A program made the translations under genes and the position numbers. Positions 36,053 to 45,694 of a DNA stretch of 64,000 nucleotides are shown one piece after another. The notes below the pieces were generated by a model. The model was not told where the DNA came from. It saw only the letters and a program-made list of their open reading frames with translations, and made no database searches. The number at the start of each line of letters is the position of its first letter. The stretch's first letter is position 1. Source of the DNA: Aureibaculum sp. 2308TA14-22 (lineage in GTDB: Bacteria > Bacteroidota > Bacteroidia > Flavobacteriales > Flavobacteriaceae); contig NZ_JBEWXT010000001.1 in assembly GCF_040538665.1 (NCBI RefSeq), positions 1,576,501 to 1,640,500 of the forward strand. Reading direction: 5' to 3'.

Positions 36053-37669
36053 TTATTTTAATTTTGTTCTAATAACTTCTAAATATCTATTTAATTCTTC
36101 TTTCACTTTTGGGAATAACAATAACAAACCTATCATATTAGGAAACACTAATGCCAAAATCATTGCATCAGAGAACTTAATTACTGCATCTAAAGTTACA
36201 GCTGCACCCAAAATCGTAAAAATCAAAAAGATTATTTTATAACTTAAATCTATTAATTTACTTCTTCCAAAAAGATATTTCCAAGATTGTAGCCCATAAT
36301 AAGACCATGACAGTATAGTAGAAAAAGCGAATAAGGTTACAGCAAAAACTAATAAGTAAGACGAGCCAGGTATTGCATTATCAAATGCCAAAGAAGTTAA
36401 ATTTACTCCACCCACTCTACTACCATCTGCCATTAATGCTTGTCCATTAACAACATTACCATAATCAAAAGCCCCATCTACATTGAACATAATAATTACA
36501 ATAGCAGTCATAGTACAAATTACTACCGTATCAATAAATGGTTCTAATAAGCCTACTAAACCTTCTGATGCCGCAAATTTGGTATTTACAGCTGAATGTG
36601 CAATTGCTGCAGAACCAGCACCAGCTTCATTAGAAAATGCGGCTCTACGAAAACCTTGAATCATCACACCAATAAAACCACCAGTAATAGTAGCTTTTGG
36701 TGTAAAAGCTTCGCTAAATATTAAACTAAATGCATCATCAACATAACTGATATTTGACACTATAATAAACAAGGCAGCTGCCACATACAAGACTGCCATA
36801 AAAGGCACTATTTTCTCAGTTACTTTTGCAATTCGTTTAATACCACCAATAATAACTATACCTACAAAAACAGCAAAAACAAGACCAATTAAACTTCCTG
36901 ATGCAGAACCTTCTATACCAAATCGTTCAATAATTTGTGCCGCAGCTTGATTTGTTTGAAAAGCATTACCTCCTCCAAAAGAAGCACCAACACACAGTAT
37001 TGCAAAAGTTACGGCTAATAACTTACCTAAATGTTTAAAACCTCTTTCTTTCAGCCCTCTTGATAAATAATACATTGGACCTCCATATACATTACCTTCC
37101 TCATCAATGTCTCGATACTTAACACCTAATGTACATTCAACAAATTTTGAAGACATACCTAACAAACCTGCTACAATCATCCAAAAAGTTGCCCCAGGTC
37201 CACCAATAGATATGGCAACAGCTACCATTGCAATATTACCTAAACCAACTGTTCCAGATACAGCAGTTGCTAATGCTTGAAAATGATTTACTTCACCATG
37301 ATGACCTTCATCCTTTATTGTGTCTAACAAATCACCATCTACTTCATGAACATTTGTATTTAACGAGTTATCCAATTTTTCCAGATTATCATACTTACCT
37401 CTTACAACTTGAATAGCAGTAGAAAAATGTCTAATATTTACAAATCCAAAGTAAATAGTGAAAAATAAAGCCCCACAAAGTAATAATATCAAAACTATTG
37501 GAATACCAAATCCTGCAATGGTAACTTCAGTAAATATTAAATTTTCCCACCAAATAGCAAATGGCATAAATGCATCATTGACACGCTCATCTAATCCTTT
37601 AGATTGTGAGTTTACTAAAAACGGAAATAATGAAAAAACTATAATTAAGTGCTTGTGCTTTAAATTCAT
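36053..37669 (-). CDS. alanine/glycine:cation symporter (AGCS family)
   Basis: The 538-residue protein begins with a signal-anchor (HKHLIIVFSLFPFLVNSQ) and has about ten membrane helices. The family signature is GGPMYYLSRG with FGGGNAFQTNQAAAQI and GFRRAAFSNEAGAGSAAIAHSA. AGCS carriers import alanine or glycine with Na+ or H+ at the inner membrane. Flavobacterial members are somewhat longer at the N-terminus than E. coli AlsT. It is a single gene facing another minus-strand gene across 120 bp. Confidence 0.9.
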   Translation of the reverse strand: MNLKHKHLIIVFSLFPFLVNSQSKGLDERVNDAFMPFAIWWENLIFTEVTIAGFGIPIVLILLLCGALFFTIYFGFVNIRHFSTAIQVVRGKYDNLEKLDNSLNTNVHEVDGDLLDTIKDEGHHGEVNHFQALATAVSGTVGLGNIAMVAVAISIGGPGATFWMIVAGLLGMSSKFVECTLGVKYRDIDEEGNVYGGPMYYLSRGLKERGFKHLGKLLAVTFAILCVGASFGGGNAFQTNQAAAQIIERFGIEGSASGSLIGLVFAVFVGIVIIGGIKRIAKVTEKIVPFMAVLYVAAALFIIVSNISYVDDAFSLIFSEAFTPKATITGGFIGVMIQGFRRAAFSNEAGAGSAAIAHSAVNTKFAASEGLVGLLEPFIDTVVICTMTAIVIIMFNVDGAFDYGNVVNGQALMADGSRVGGVNLTSLAFDNAIPGSSYLLVFAVTLFAFSTILSWSYYGLQSWKYLFGRSKLIDLSYKIIFLIFTILGAAVTLDAVIKFSDAMILALVFPNMIGLLLLFPKVKEELNRYLEVIRTKLK

Positions 37670-37789
37670 GATAAAAGTTTAGGATTTGATTGCAAACATG
37701 CAAACAAGCAATTTTAAAGTGTAAGAAAGTCAGAAATAAAATAAAAATGTCAGTAAAAGCATTACTGACAAGAGATTAAAGAGAAGAGT

Positions 37790-38878
37790 TTATATTATTA
37801 TGTTTTCTGGTGGTAATGCTAAACGAATTCTTCGTTCACGTTTTTCAGACATCTCAAAAAGTGCAGCTCTCATTGGAATTAAGTGATTGTCTTTAGTCCA
37901 ATTCTCTTTGCCAAAAATACCATCCATTAAAGCTATTAATAATCTCTTTATTTCATTATGATCATTAATATCATAGGTTTTTGAAACGTCAAAATTTTTA
38001 GGTTTAATTTCTAACCAATCATCTCCATTATCCTTTTTTCGTCTAGCAAATTTTAAAAATAACTCATATAACGCGGGTGTTAAAATAACTTTCCGCTCGT
38101 TACTGCCAGATAATCCTCTTAAAAGCACAAATAGCTCTAATTTATCTTTACTATTTTTAATCTTTCCAAACTTAATATGAAAATATTGTGATTCAGGTAT
38201 TACGTTCTCAGCCAATTCTTTTACCCAACTTAATGCCAACGCAAAAAATAGCATAATTAACGATGTTTTAAAAATAGCTGAAAATAAGGTAACATTTACT
38301 TCAGCATCAGTGAGCTTAAACAATTGAGCAACCAATGTAATTAAGATAGTAACTAAAGAAAGCCATGCTAATATTTTCAATCTTCTTTTAGCAAAAGATT
38401 CCCAGAGAACTAAGCCTAAAAACCCTAAAGTCAGAAAGGCATAATACACATCTAACTCACTAATTAAGCTAAATGTTTTACCAGAAATCATTTTACTTAT
38501 GGTTGGCAATAACGAAAAAAGAAAAGGTAAACCAATAATGTAAATCCAATATTTTGATTTTATAATATGGTCAACTGGTTTAGGTAAATATCTAAACCAT
38601 GGTAAAGCTAATAAAATGAAAAGGCTATTAAATAACGATAGAATACTTCTCCATCCGCTTAGAAAAAAATTATTTACATTATTGAATTGTGCATAATAAA
38701 CTTCAATACCACCAGAAATACTCCAACACAAAACTGACAATGCTAACCAAACTTGGCCAAAATCATTTTGACGTTTACCTATGTGCCACCAAATAGCTAA
38801 TAATGCTATAAAAGCAAATAGACATACACTAAATTGCCACCAGCCATAAAAAGATAATATTTCGTTAGTTATACTCAG
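37790..38878 (-). CDS. hypothetical polytopic membrane protein with cytoplasmic C-terminal domain, probable non-AUG start
   Basis: A TTG at 38740 gives 316 residues, but the open frame continues upstream with no stop to 38888 and encodes SFYGWWQFSVCLFAFIALLA, an obvious further membrane helix. No ATG, GTG or TTG exists in that extension. CTG at 38876-38878 (LSITNEILSFYGWW) lies 17 bp after a -7 box TATATTTG, so it is taken as the start, giving 362 residues. The N-terminal 210 residues hold about seven helices; the C-terminus (FGKIKNSKDKLELFVLLRGLS, PALYELFLKFARRK) is soluble. The function is unknown. Confidence 0.6.
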   Translation of the reverse strand: MSITNEILSFYGWWQFSVCLFAFIALLAIWWHIGKRQNDFGQVWLALSVLCWSISGGIEVYYAQFNNVNNFFLSGWRSILSLFNSLFILLALPWFRYLPKPVDHIIKSKYWIYIIGLPFLFSLLPTISKMISGKTFSLISELDVYYAFLTLGFLGLVLWESFAKRRLKILAWLSLVTILITLVAQLFKLTDAEVNVTLFSAIFKTSLIMLFFALALSWVKELAENVIPESQYFHIKFGKIKNSKDKLELFVLLRGLSGSNERKVILTPALYELFLKFARRKKDNGDDWLEIKPKNFDVSKTYDINDHNEIKRLLIALMDGIFGKENWTKDNHLIPMRAALFEMSEKRERRIRLALPPENIII

Positions 38879-38895
38879 AAAATTTGTTTAGAATT

Positions 38896-38903
38896 CAAAT
38901 ATA
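38896..38903 (-). promoter_or_regulatory. -7 promoter box of the membrane protein gene
   Basis: TATATTTG on the minus strand fits TAnnTTTG. Its position implies a very short leader before CTG 38878 and argues against the TTG at 38740 as the only start. Confidence 0.5.
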
Positions 38904-38954
38904 ACTAAAAAGGTTTATTAAAATATTTTAAGAAATTAAGTTATATTTACTGAC

Positions 38955-40037
38955 ATGAATTCAAAAACAATTAGTAACGGTATTTTAAGAGCTATTGCCA
39001 TTCTATTAGGTGTCGCACTTCTACTCTATTTTTTATATACGATACAATCTGTTATCGTATATATTATTATTGCAGCAGTATTATCATTAATGGCTCGTCC
39101 AGTTATACTGTTTCTACGTAGAAAGCTTAAATTTCCAAATACGCTTGCCGTAGTAGTAACTATGGTTATGTTTTTAGGATTGACTTTTGGATTAATCTCA
39201 ATGTTTATTCCATTGATTAACCAACAAGGAGAAAACCTCTCTTTATTGGATTTAAACCAACTAGAAATGAATTTAGAGCAGCTGTTGGCTCAGGTAAATG
39301 CGTATTTTTCTGAGATTGGAATCAATATTTTTGAGCAATTAAAAAGTGCCGATATTTTTAAAAACTTTAAAGCTGTACCCTACTTACTAAATACTGTGGT
39401 TAGTGCTGTGGGCAACTTAAGCATTGGTCTGTTTTCAGTATTGTTTATTGCATTTTTTCTAATGAAAGATAGTCGCCTTTTAAATAGAGGTTTATTAACC
39501 TTGGTACCTAACAATAATGAGTCGCGATTTCAAAAATCTTTTGAAAAGATAAAAGATTTATTATCGCGTTACTTTTTAGGGTTGATATTGCAAATTCTTA
39601 TTCTTTTTGTTCTCTACACCATAATCTTATTGATTTTTGGCATTCAAAACGCAATAGTTATTGCTTTTCTTTGTGCATTGTTAAACCTAATACCCTACAT
39701 AGGACCATTAATTGCCGGTGTATTAATGGCTGTTTTGACAATGACCAGTGATGTGACTTTAGATTTTAGAACAGAAATTTTACCCACTACTATATATGTT
39801 ATGATAGGTTATTTGATTGCTCAATTAGTAGACAACTTTTTTAGCCAACCCAAAATTTTTTCAGAAGCTACTAAAGCTCATCCATTGGAAATATTTTTGG
39901 TGATTATTATTGGAGGATTGTTATTTGGAGTTGTAGGGATGATTGTTGCCGTGCCCGGATATACTGCTATAAAAGTAATTTTAAAGGAATTTTTGTCCGA
40001 TAATAAAATTGTAAAATCATTAACAAAAGATATTTAA
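38955..40037 (+). CDS. AI-2E family transporter (PerM/YdiK-like)
   Basis: The 360-residue protein has the eight-helix AI-2E pattern: two N-terminal helices, a central soluble loop (about 95-145), then helices with GIQNAIVIAFLCALLNLIPYIGPLIAGVL and a final GGLLFGVVGMIVAVPGYTAIKVI. The named family transports or exports AI-2 in one case and carries Na+(Li+)/H+ in others; the substrate here cannot be told. It is divergent from the polytopic membrane protein gene and 37 bp before a methyltransferase gene. Confidence 0.88.
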   Translation: MNSKTISNGILRAIAILLGVALLLYFLYTIQSVIVYIIIAAVLSLMARPVILFLRRKLKFPNTLAVVVTMVMFLGLTFGLISMFIPLINQQGENLSLLDLNQLEMNLEQLLAQVNAYFSEIGINIFEQLKSADIFKNFKAVPYLLNTVVSAVGNLSIGLFSVLFIAFFLMKDSRLLNRGLLTLVPNNNESRFQKSFEKIKDLLSRYFLGLILQILILFVLYTIILLIFGIQNAIVIAFLCALLNLIPYIGPLIAGVLMAVLTMTSDVTLDFRTEILPTTIYVMIGYLIAQLVDNFFSQPKIFSEATKAHPLEIFLVIIIGGLLFGVVGMIVAVPGYTAIKVILKEFLSDNKIVKSLTKDI

Positions 40038-40074
40038 GCTTTGCTATTCTGGAAACCATCAGGCATTTTTTCAA

Positions 40075-41253
40075 TTGAACATACATCTATTAAATACCGA
40101 AGCACAAACTTTTATCAATCAAAATTTAAATGCCAATATAGCCAAACTCATCTTTAGAGGCAGCCCTTTTAGTGAAGTTACTATTCAAGAATTAGTAGGG
40201 CAAATTGAAGCTAAAAAAAAAGCCAAACAAAAACTTCCTACTTGGTTTTCATCGAAAAACATATATTATCCTAATAAAATAAATATTGAGCAAACATCGT
40301 CGGAAATTACTGCAAACTATAAAGCCAATCTAATAAAAGGACAACAAATTATTGATATTACCGGAGGCTTTGGTATTGATTCATTTGCATTTGCAAAAAG
40401 ATTTGAGACAGTAACGCATTGTGAAATCAATAAAGAGCTATCAGATATCGCCAATCACAATTTTAAAACATTGTGTGTTAAAAATGGAAAGACCATCAAT
40501 GCAGATGGAATTATTCATTTAAAAGAAAAAAATCAACAATACGATTGGATCTATATCGACCCATCCCGCAGAAACGATGCTAAGGGCAAAGTATTTTTAT
40601 TAGAAGATTGTACTCCCAATGTACCTAAACACCTAGAAACTTCTTTTCAATATAGCGACAATATAATGGTTAAAGTCTCGCCTATGTTGGACATATCCTC
40701 AGCAGTATCGGAATTGGATTACGTCAAAGAAATCCATGTCATTGCCATACAAAACGAAGTTAAAGAATTGTTGTTTTTACTAAAAAAAGGATATAACAAA
40801 ACGATTCATACAAAGACGATAAACTTTACGAAAAACAAAAGACAAACATTTAGTTCCGATCGGGTAAAAAAAAATGAACCAGCTAACCTATCTAAACCCT
40901 TACATTATATCTACGAACCTAATTCTGCAATTTTAAAAGCTGGATTATTTAATGAAGTATCACATCAGTTAAAAATACCTAAATTAAATATTAACAGCCA
41001 CTTATATACATCAAATGAGTTGATTGAATTTCCTGGTAGAGTATTTAAAATAGTCAATCAACTTCCATACAATCTCAAAGACCTTAAAAAGGCTCTACCT
41101 AATCAAAAAGCCAATATTACAACTAGAAACTTTCCGGAAACCGTAGCACAAATTCGTAAAAAAACTAAAATTAAAGAAGGCGGAAGCCATTATTTATTCT
41201 TTACAAAAGATACTAATGAGCGTTTGATTGTGTTAATAACTTGTAAAGTTTAA
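40075..41253 (+). CDS. class I SAM-dependent methyltransferase with THUMP-like C-terminus
   Basis: The 392-residue protein starts at TTG (MNIHLLNTEAQTF). The SAM fold is at about 90-240: motif I IIDITGGFGIDSFAFAK (about 98), THCEINKEL, and YDWIYIDPSRRN as motif IV. The C-terminal segment (about 255-392), with EPNSAILKAGLFNEVS and PETVAQIRKKTKIKEGG, matches the THUMP-like extension seen in uncharacterised bacterial homologues. An RNA substrate is inferred from the DPSRR-type motif and THUMP-like tail. It is probably co-transcribed with the upstream transporter gene. Confidence 0.78.
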   Translation: MNIHLLNTEAQTFINQNLNANIAKLIFRGSPFSEVTIQELVGQIEAKKKAKQKLPTWFSSKNIYYPNKINIEQTSSEITANYKANLIKGQQIIDITGGFGIDSFAFAKRFETVTHCEINKELSDIANHNFKTLCVKNGKTINADGIIHLKEKNQQYDWIYIDPSRRNDAKGKVFLLEDCTPNVPKHLETSFQYSDNIMVKVSPMLDISSAVSELDYVKEIHVIAIQNEVKELLFLLKKGYNKTIHTKTINFTKNKRQTFSSDRVKKNEPANLSKPLHYIYEPNSAILKAGLFNEVSHQLKIPKLNINSHLYTSNELIEFPGRVFKIVNQLPYNLKDLKKALPNQKANITTRNFPETVAQIRKKTKIKEGGSHYLFFTKDTNERLIVLITCKV

Positions 41254-41314
41254 TTAACGCACTTAAAAGTGAGGGAATATTTTGTATTTTAGTGCAGTTA
41301 ACTTATGAGTAAAT

Positions 41315-42952
41315 ATGGCAAATAAAAATATCAGATCACTATCCTATCGAAAAGAATTTGACGACAATCTTTTTGAAAACATATCCACGTTGGCAAAAAA
41401 ACCAGCGAATCAAGAAGAGTTCCATCAATTAGCAGAACGCTTTATGGTGGATGATTCCGTAGTGTTAGGCACCACTTCTTTTTATGATTTTTTACGACCA
41501 GAAAACCAGTACAAAACTGTTCACGTTTGTAACGGAACTGCATGTATGGTGGCTGGAACACAAGACAATTTAAACCAAAAACTAAATACTATTGTTGGTG
41601 AGGATAAAGTAGGACATGTGCCCTGTATTGGGCATTGCCATAAAAACAACGCTTTTTTATATGACGATAAGACATATTCTGCAAATGATTTTGAAATGTT
41701 GCAGGAAATAATCGCTAATAAGCAATCATTAGAAAACAAATATCATGTTGATTGTAATACCACCCCAATTTTAACTTCTAAAATTGAGGATATTACAGCG
41801 TTTTATAATCTAATTGAGGATTTTAAAAACCATCCTGATAAAGTAATAGATGAATTAAAAACATCAAATCTGCGTGGGCGTGGCGGTGCAGGGTTTCCGT
41901 TTTATTTTAAATTGGATGCCGTAATTAAAGAACCCTTCGACTCCGCTCAGGGTGACACACAAAAGTATATTGTCTGTAATGCTGATGAAGGTGACCCTGG
42001 AGCATATTCAGATATGTATTTAATGGAGCATCAACCTCATAAAGTACTCTTTGGAATGATGATAGCGGGTGTAACCGTTGGTGCAGATACTGGAGTGCTA
42101 TATATCCGCGGTGAGTATCCTGACTCAATCAGAAAAGTAAATAAAACAATTGAAGAATTGCAAAATCTAGGTCTATTAAATGAATTTAGGTTTAAAATTA
42201 TACGCGGACAAGGCTCATATGTATGCGGAGAAGAAACAGCTTTGCTAAATTCCATTGAGGGTTTACGTCCAGAAGTACGTGTGCGACCGCCCTATCCCGC
42301 TCAATACGGATTATATGGAAAGCCAACGGTACTTAGTAATGTCGAAACTTTTGCCAACATCCATTGGATATTAGAAAATGGTGGTGCAGCTTATGCAAAA
42401 TTGGGTAATGGAAAATCGACAGGAACTAAACTGGTTTCATTGGACGGGTTTTTTAATCGACCTGGAATGTACGAAATCGAAATGAGCACACCTTTAAAAA
42501 CTGTTTTTGAGGAATATGGACAAGGTTTTAAATCAGATGTCAAGGCAGTCCAAATTGGTGGGCCTTTGGGCGGAATCGTTCCGACTAAAAAAATAGCAGG
42601 TTTAACCCTAGATTTTGAATCATTTGCTTCGCAAGGTTTCTTATTGGGACATGCCAGTGTGGTTTCCATCCCCAATGACTTTCCAATGGTGAAATTCTTA
42701 GAACATTTGTTGGAATTTACGGCAGATGAATCTTGTGGTAAGTGCTATCCGTGCAGAATTGGCTCTCATCGTGGTTATGAAATGTTGAAAAAAGCTCAAA
42801 ACGAAGATTATAAAATTGACAGACAATTATTCGATGATTTAATTGAAACCTTAGAAATTGGTTCTTTATGTGCATTGGGCGGAGGCGTACCCTTGCCTAT
42901 TAAAAATGCCTTACAGTATTTTCAAGAGGAATTGAAAGAATATTTTGGATAG
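41315..42952 (+). CDS. fdhB: NAD-linked formate dehydrogenase flavoprotein subunit (NuoE-NuoF fusion-like)
   Basis: The 545-residue protein has an N-terminal NuoE-like 2Fe-2S thioredoxin domain (Cys72, Cys77, Cys104, Cys108) fused to a NuoF-like part: FMN loop LRGRGGAGFP near 187, NADH-site IRGQGSYVCGEETALLNSIEG, and 4Fe-4S site ESCGKCYPCRIG with a later Cys in GSLCALGGG. It passes electrons from FdhA to NAD+. Residues about 206-215 (EPFDSAQGDT) are encoded by an inserted REP-like palindrome at 41933-41958. fdhA follows 20 bp downstream. The assignment as FDH beta rests on that context. Confidence 0.85.
   Translation: MANKNIRSLSYRKEFDDNLFENISTLAKKPANQEEFHQLAERFMVDDSVVLGTTSFYDFLRPENQYKTVHVCNGTACMVAGTQDNLNQKLNTIVGEDKVGHVPCIGHCHKNNAFLYDDKTYSANDFEMLQEIIANKQSLENKYHVDCNTTPILTSKIEDITAFYNLIEDFKNHPDKVIDELKTSNLRGRGGAGFPFYFKLDAVIKEPFDSAQGDTQKYIVCNADEGDPGAYSDMYLMEHQPHKVLFGMMIAGVTVGADTGVLYIRGEYPDSIRKVNKTIEELQNLGLLNEFRFKIIRGQGSYVCGEETALLNSIEGLRPEVRVRPPYPAQYGLYGKPTVLSNVETFANIHWILENGGAAYAKLGNGKSTGTKLVSLDGFFNRPGMYEIEMSTPLKTVFEEYGQGFKSDVKAVQIGGPLGGIVPTKKIAGLTLDFESFASQGFLLGHASVVSIPNDFPMVKFLEHLLEFTADESCGKCYPCRIGSHRGYEMLKKAQNEDYKIDRQLFDDLIETLEIGSLCALGGGVPLPIKNALQYFQEELKEYFG
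41933..41958. repeat. REP-like palindrome inside the formate dehydrogenase subunit gene
   Basis: The element CCCTTCGACTCCGCTCAGGG plus TGACAC is an imperfect palindrome of a type scattered through many genomes, usually between genes. Here it is in frame and adds PFDSAQGD; the reverse strand reads CHPERSRR, a peptide familiar from false annotations of this repeat. Confidence 0.85.
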
Positions 42953-42972
42953 GTAATTAGAATACATACATT

Positions 42973-45684
42973 ATGAAAGCATATATAAACAATATAGCAC
43001 ATACCATAAAGCATGGAGAAACAATTCTTGATTTTGTGAGAAGAATTGAAGAAAAAGATGCTATTCCCACCATGTGTCAAGATGATCGATTGGATAATTT
43101 CGGCTCATGCCGAGTATGTTCCGTAGAAGTGGCCCGAGAAAAAAATGGTATTACTAAAACTATGGCTTCATGCCATACCCCTGCTTCAGAAGGACTTTAC
43201 ATTTATCACAATACCGATAAAATGAAACGCCTGCGTAAAAATATAGTTGAATTGGTGTTGACCGATTATCCAGCAGACAAAATTTTCCCCGCAGACGACA
43301 AAAAACCTACAGAATTCCAAAAAACCATTGCTCAAATTGGCATTCCTAATATTCGTTACCCAAAAGGTGATAATCACCTGGATATCAAACCAGACAAAGC
43401 TCATCCCTATATAAAATCTGATTTATCGCAATGTATCAATTGCTATCGTTGTGTGCGTGCTTGTGAAGAAATTCAAGGTGAAATGATATTGAATATGTCG
43501 GGACGTGGCTTTGCTACAAATATCATCAAAGGATTTGATACTACTTTTGACGAGTCGGCCTGTGTTTCGTGTGGTGCCTGCGTACAAACTTGCCCTACCG
43601 AAGCCTTAACAGATAAATTTGAAACCAAAACACTTATTGCCGATAAAACTGTCCGAACTACCTGTACCTATTGTGGTGTGGGATGCCAATTAGATGTTTC
43701 TGTAATTGATGGAAAAATAAGAGGTATTCAAGCACCCGAAACCGCTGAAGTAAATGAAGGGCATACTTGCTTAAAAGGTCGTTTTGCATTTCAATTTTAC
43801 GATCATCCAGACCGCTTGCGTGAGCCGATGATTAAGAAAAATGGAAAATTTGAAGTAGTAAGTTGGGATGAAGCCTATGATTTTATTGCCAACAAACTCA
43901 TTGAAATAAAGAATAAATACGGTGTAGATGCTATTGGTGGAATATCCTCATCAAGAGCTACTAATGAAGAAAATTACCTAATGCAGAAAATGATTCGTGT
44001 AGCATTGGGTACTAACAACATTGATGGTTGTGCTAGAGTTTGTCATGCCCCAACAGCTTACGGTATGCAACAAGCATTCGGTACAGGTGCGGCTACCAAT
44101 TCTGTTGAAGATCTTAAAGAAACCGATGCCGTTTTCTTATTCGGAGCAAATCCCATAAAAGGACATCCCGTAACAGGAGCCAAAATTAAACAAGCTTTCA
44201 TGAAAGGCGTCGTTTCAATCGTGGTTGATCCGGTAAAAACCAAATTAGCAGAGTTAGCTACTCATTTTCTACAAATTAGACCAGGAACCAACGTTGCTAT
44301 ACTGAATATGATAGCCCATTATATTGTTTCCGAAAATTTGGTAAAACAAGATTTTATAGATACTTATACCGAAAAGTACAACGACTTTAAAAAACATGTA
44401 AGTGGTTTGGATATGGATGAACTATCTGAACTTACCGGTGTTGACAAACAATCGGTAAAAAGGGCTGCTATAGCCTATGCTACTGCAGAAAGGGCTATGG
44501 AGTTCCACGGTTTGGGCGTAACAGAACATTTTCAAGGAAGTAAAACCGTAATGCTGCTTTCAAATATTGCAATGATGACAGGTAATGTAGGAAGAAAAGG
44601 TGTCGGACTGAACCCTTTACGCGGACAGAACAACGTGCAAGGAGCAGCGGATATGGGCGTACAGCCCCATCAAGGAGCAGGATATTTGGACGTAAATGAC
44701 CCAAAAATTCAACAATATTATGCAGAAAAATACGGTATTGCCAAAATGCCAGAAAAAGAAGGCCTAAAAATTCCGGATATGCTTGACGCCGCTATAGATG
44801 GTAAGATAAAGGCGTTATATATCATGGGTGAAGACACTATTATGACCGATCCAAATACAAACCATAGCATTAAAGCTTTTGAAAATTTAGACTTAATTGT
44901 GGTACAGGAATTGTTTATGACTGCTACTTCTGAAATGGCTGATGTAGTGTTACCAGCTTCGTCATATTTTGAAAAGAACGGAACATTTACCAACGGCGAA
45001 CGCCGTGTGCAAAGGGTAAATAAAGTTATTGAACCGATAGGCAACACGAAACCGGATGGCCAAATTATCATTGATATGATGCATAAGTTGGGATATGACC
45101 AGCCTACCGGACTTACCTATGATGCTGCCAAGGTTATTGAAGAAATTGCCGACGTAATCCCTTTTATGAAAGGGTTGACCTGGGAAGGACTGGGTAAAAA
45201 CGGTTTGCAATGGCCCATAAAAGAAGATGGCACCGATACCAAGATGCTACATATAGATGGAGCATTTAAAAAGGGAAAAGGAAAATTCCATTATTTTGAT
45301 TTTGAAGAATCTCCAGAAATTGTTGAACATGGAGCTAATTATCCTTTTATTCTTACTACTGGACGAGAATTAGAGCATTACAATTCTGGTACAATGACTA
45401 GGAGAACTGATAATCAAGATATTTTATCGAAAGATTATTTAGAGGTAAACCCAAAAGATGCTAAAATAAAAGGCATCACTAATGAAGATATTGTACGTAT
45501 ATTTTCAGACCGAGGTAGCGTAAACATTCCAGTTAAGATATCAAAAAATGTAAAAAAAGGAATTTTACGGACTACTTTTCATCAACCAGAAGTGTTTATA
45601 AATATTATAACAGGAAGTGTTGGTGATAAAGAAACTATGACTCCCGAATACAAAGTAGTAGCAGTTGATTTTGAAAAAGTTTAA
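42973..45684 (+). CDS. fdhA: formate dehydrogenase catalytic subunit (Mo/W-bis-MGD, Cys type)
   Basis: The 903-residue protein oxidises formate to CO2. An N-terminal 2Fe-2S domain (Cys35, 46, 49, 67) is followed by two 4Fe-4S clusters (CINCYRCVRAC at 154-164, CVSCGACVQTC at 197-207), and a fourth cluster site CTYCGVGC...C (231-266) leads the molybdopterin domain. The active-site ligand is Cys357 in CARVCHAPTAYG (codon TGT), not selenocysteine. The C-terminal dinucleotide-binding part has TTGRELEHYNSGTMTRR. It is flanked by the NuoEF-like subunit gene and fdhD. Confidence 0.93.
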   Translation: MKAYINNIAHTIKHGETILDFVRRIEEKDAIPTMCQDDRLDNFGSCRVCSVEVAREKNGITKTMASCHTPASEGLYIYHNTDKMKRLRKNIVELVLTDYPADKIFPADDKKPTEFQKTIAQIGIPNIRYPKGDNHLDIKPDKAHPYIKSDLSQCINCYRCVRACEEIQGEMILNMSGRGFATNIIKGFDTTFDESACVSCGACVQTCPTEALTDKFETKTLIADKTVRTTCTYCGVGCQLDVSVIDGKIRGIQAPETAEVNEGHTCLKGRFAFQFYDHPDRLREPMIKKNGKFEVVSWDEAYDFIANKLIEIKNKYGVDAIGGISSSRATNEENYLMQKMIRVALGTNNIDGCARVCHAPTAYGMQQAFGTGAATNSVEDLKETDAVFLFGANPIKGHPVTGAKIKQAFMKGVVSIVVDPVKTKLAELATHFLQIRPGTNVAILNMIAHYIVSENLVKQDFIDTYTEKYNDFKKHVSGLDMDELSELTGVDKQSVKRAAIAYATAERAMEFHGLGVTEHFQGSKTVMLLSNIAMMTGNVGRKGVGLNPLRGQNNVQGAADMGVQPHQGAGYLDVNDPKIQQYYAEKYGIAKMPEKEGLKIPDMLDAAIDGKIKALYIMGEDTIMTDPNTNHSIKAFENLDLIVVQELFMTATSEMADVVLPASSYFEKNGTFTNGERRVQRVNKVIEPIGNTKPDGQIIIDMMHKLGYDQPTGLTYDAAKVIEEIADVIPFMKGLTWEGLGKNGLQWPIKEDGTDTKMLHIDGAFKKGKGKFHYFDFEESPEIVEHGANYPFILTTGRELEHYNSGTMTRRTDNQDILSKDYLEVNPKDAKIKGITNEDIVRIFSDRGSVNIPVKISKNVKKGILRTTFHQPEVFINIITGSVGDKETMTPEYKVVAVDFEKV

Positions 45685-45694
45685 GAAGTAGAGA

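Noticed and set aside
41925-42128. Minus-strand frame containing CHPERSRRVL
   Set aside because: It is the reverse reading of the REP-like palindrome inside the NuoEF-like gene. This peptide is a well-known false annotation and the plus-strand frame is clearly the real gene.
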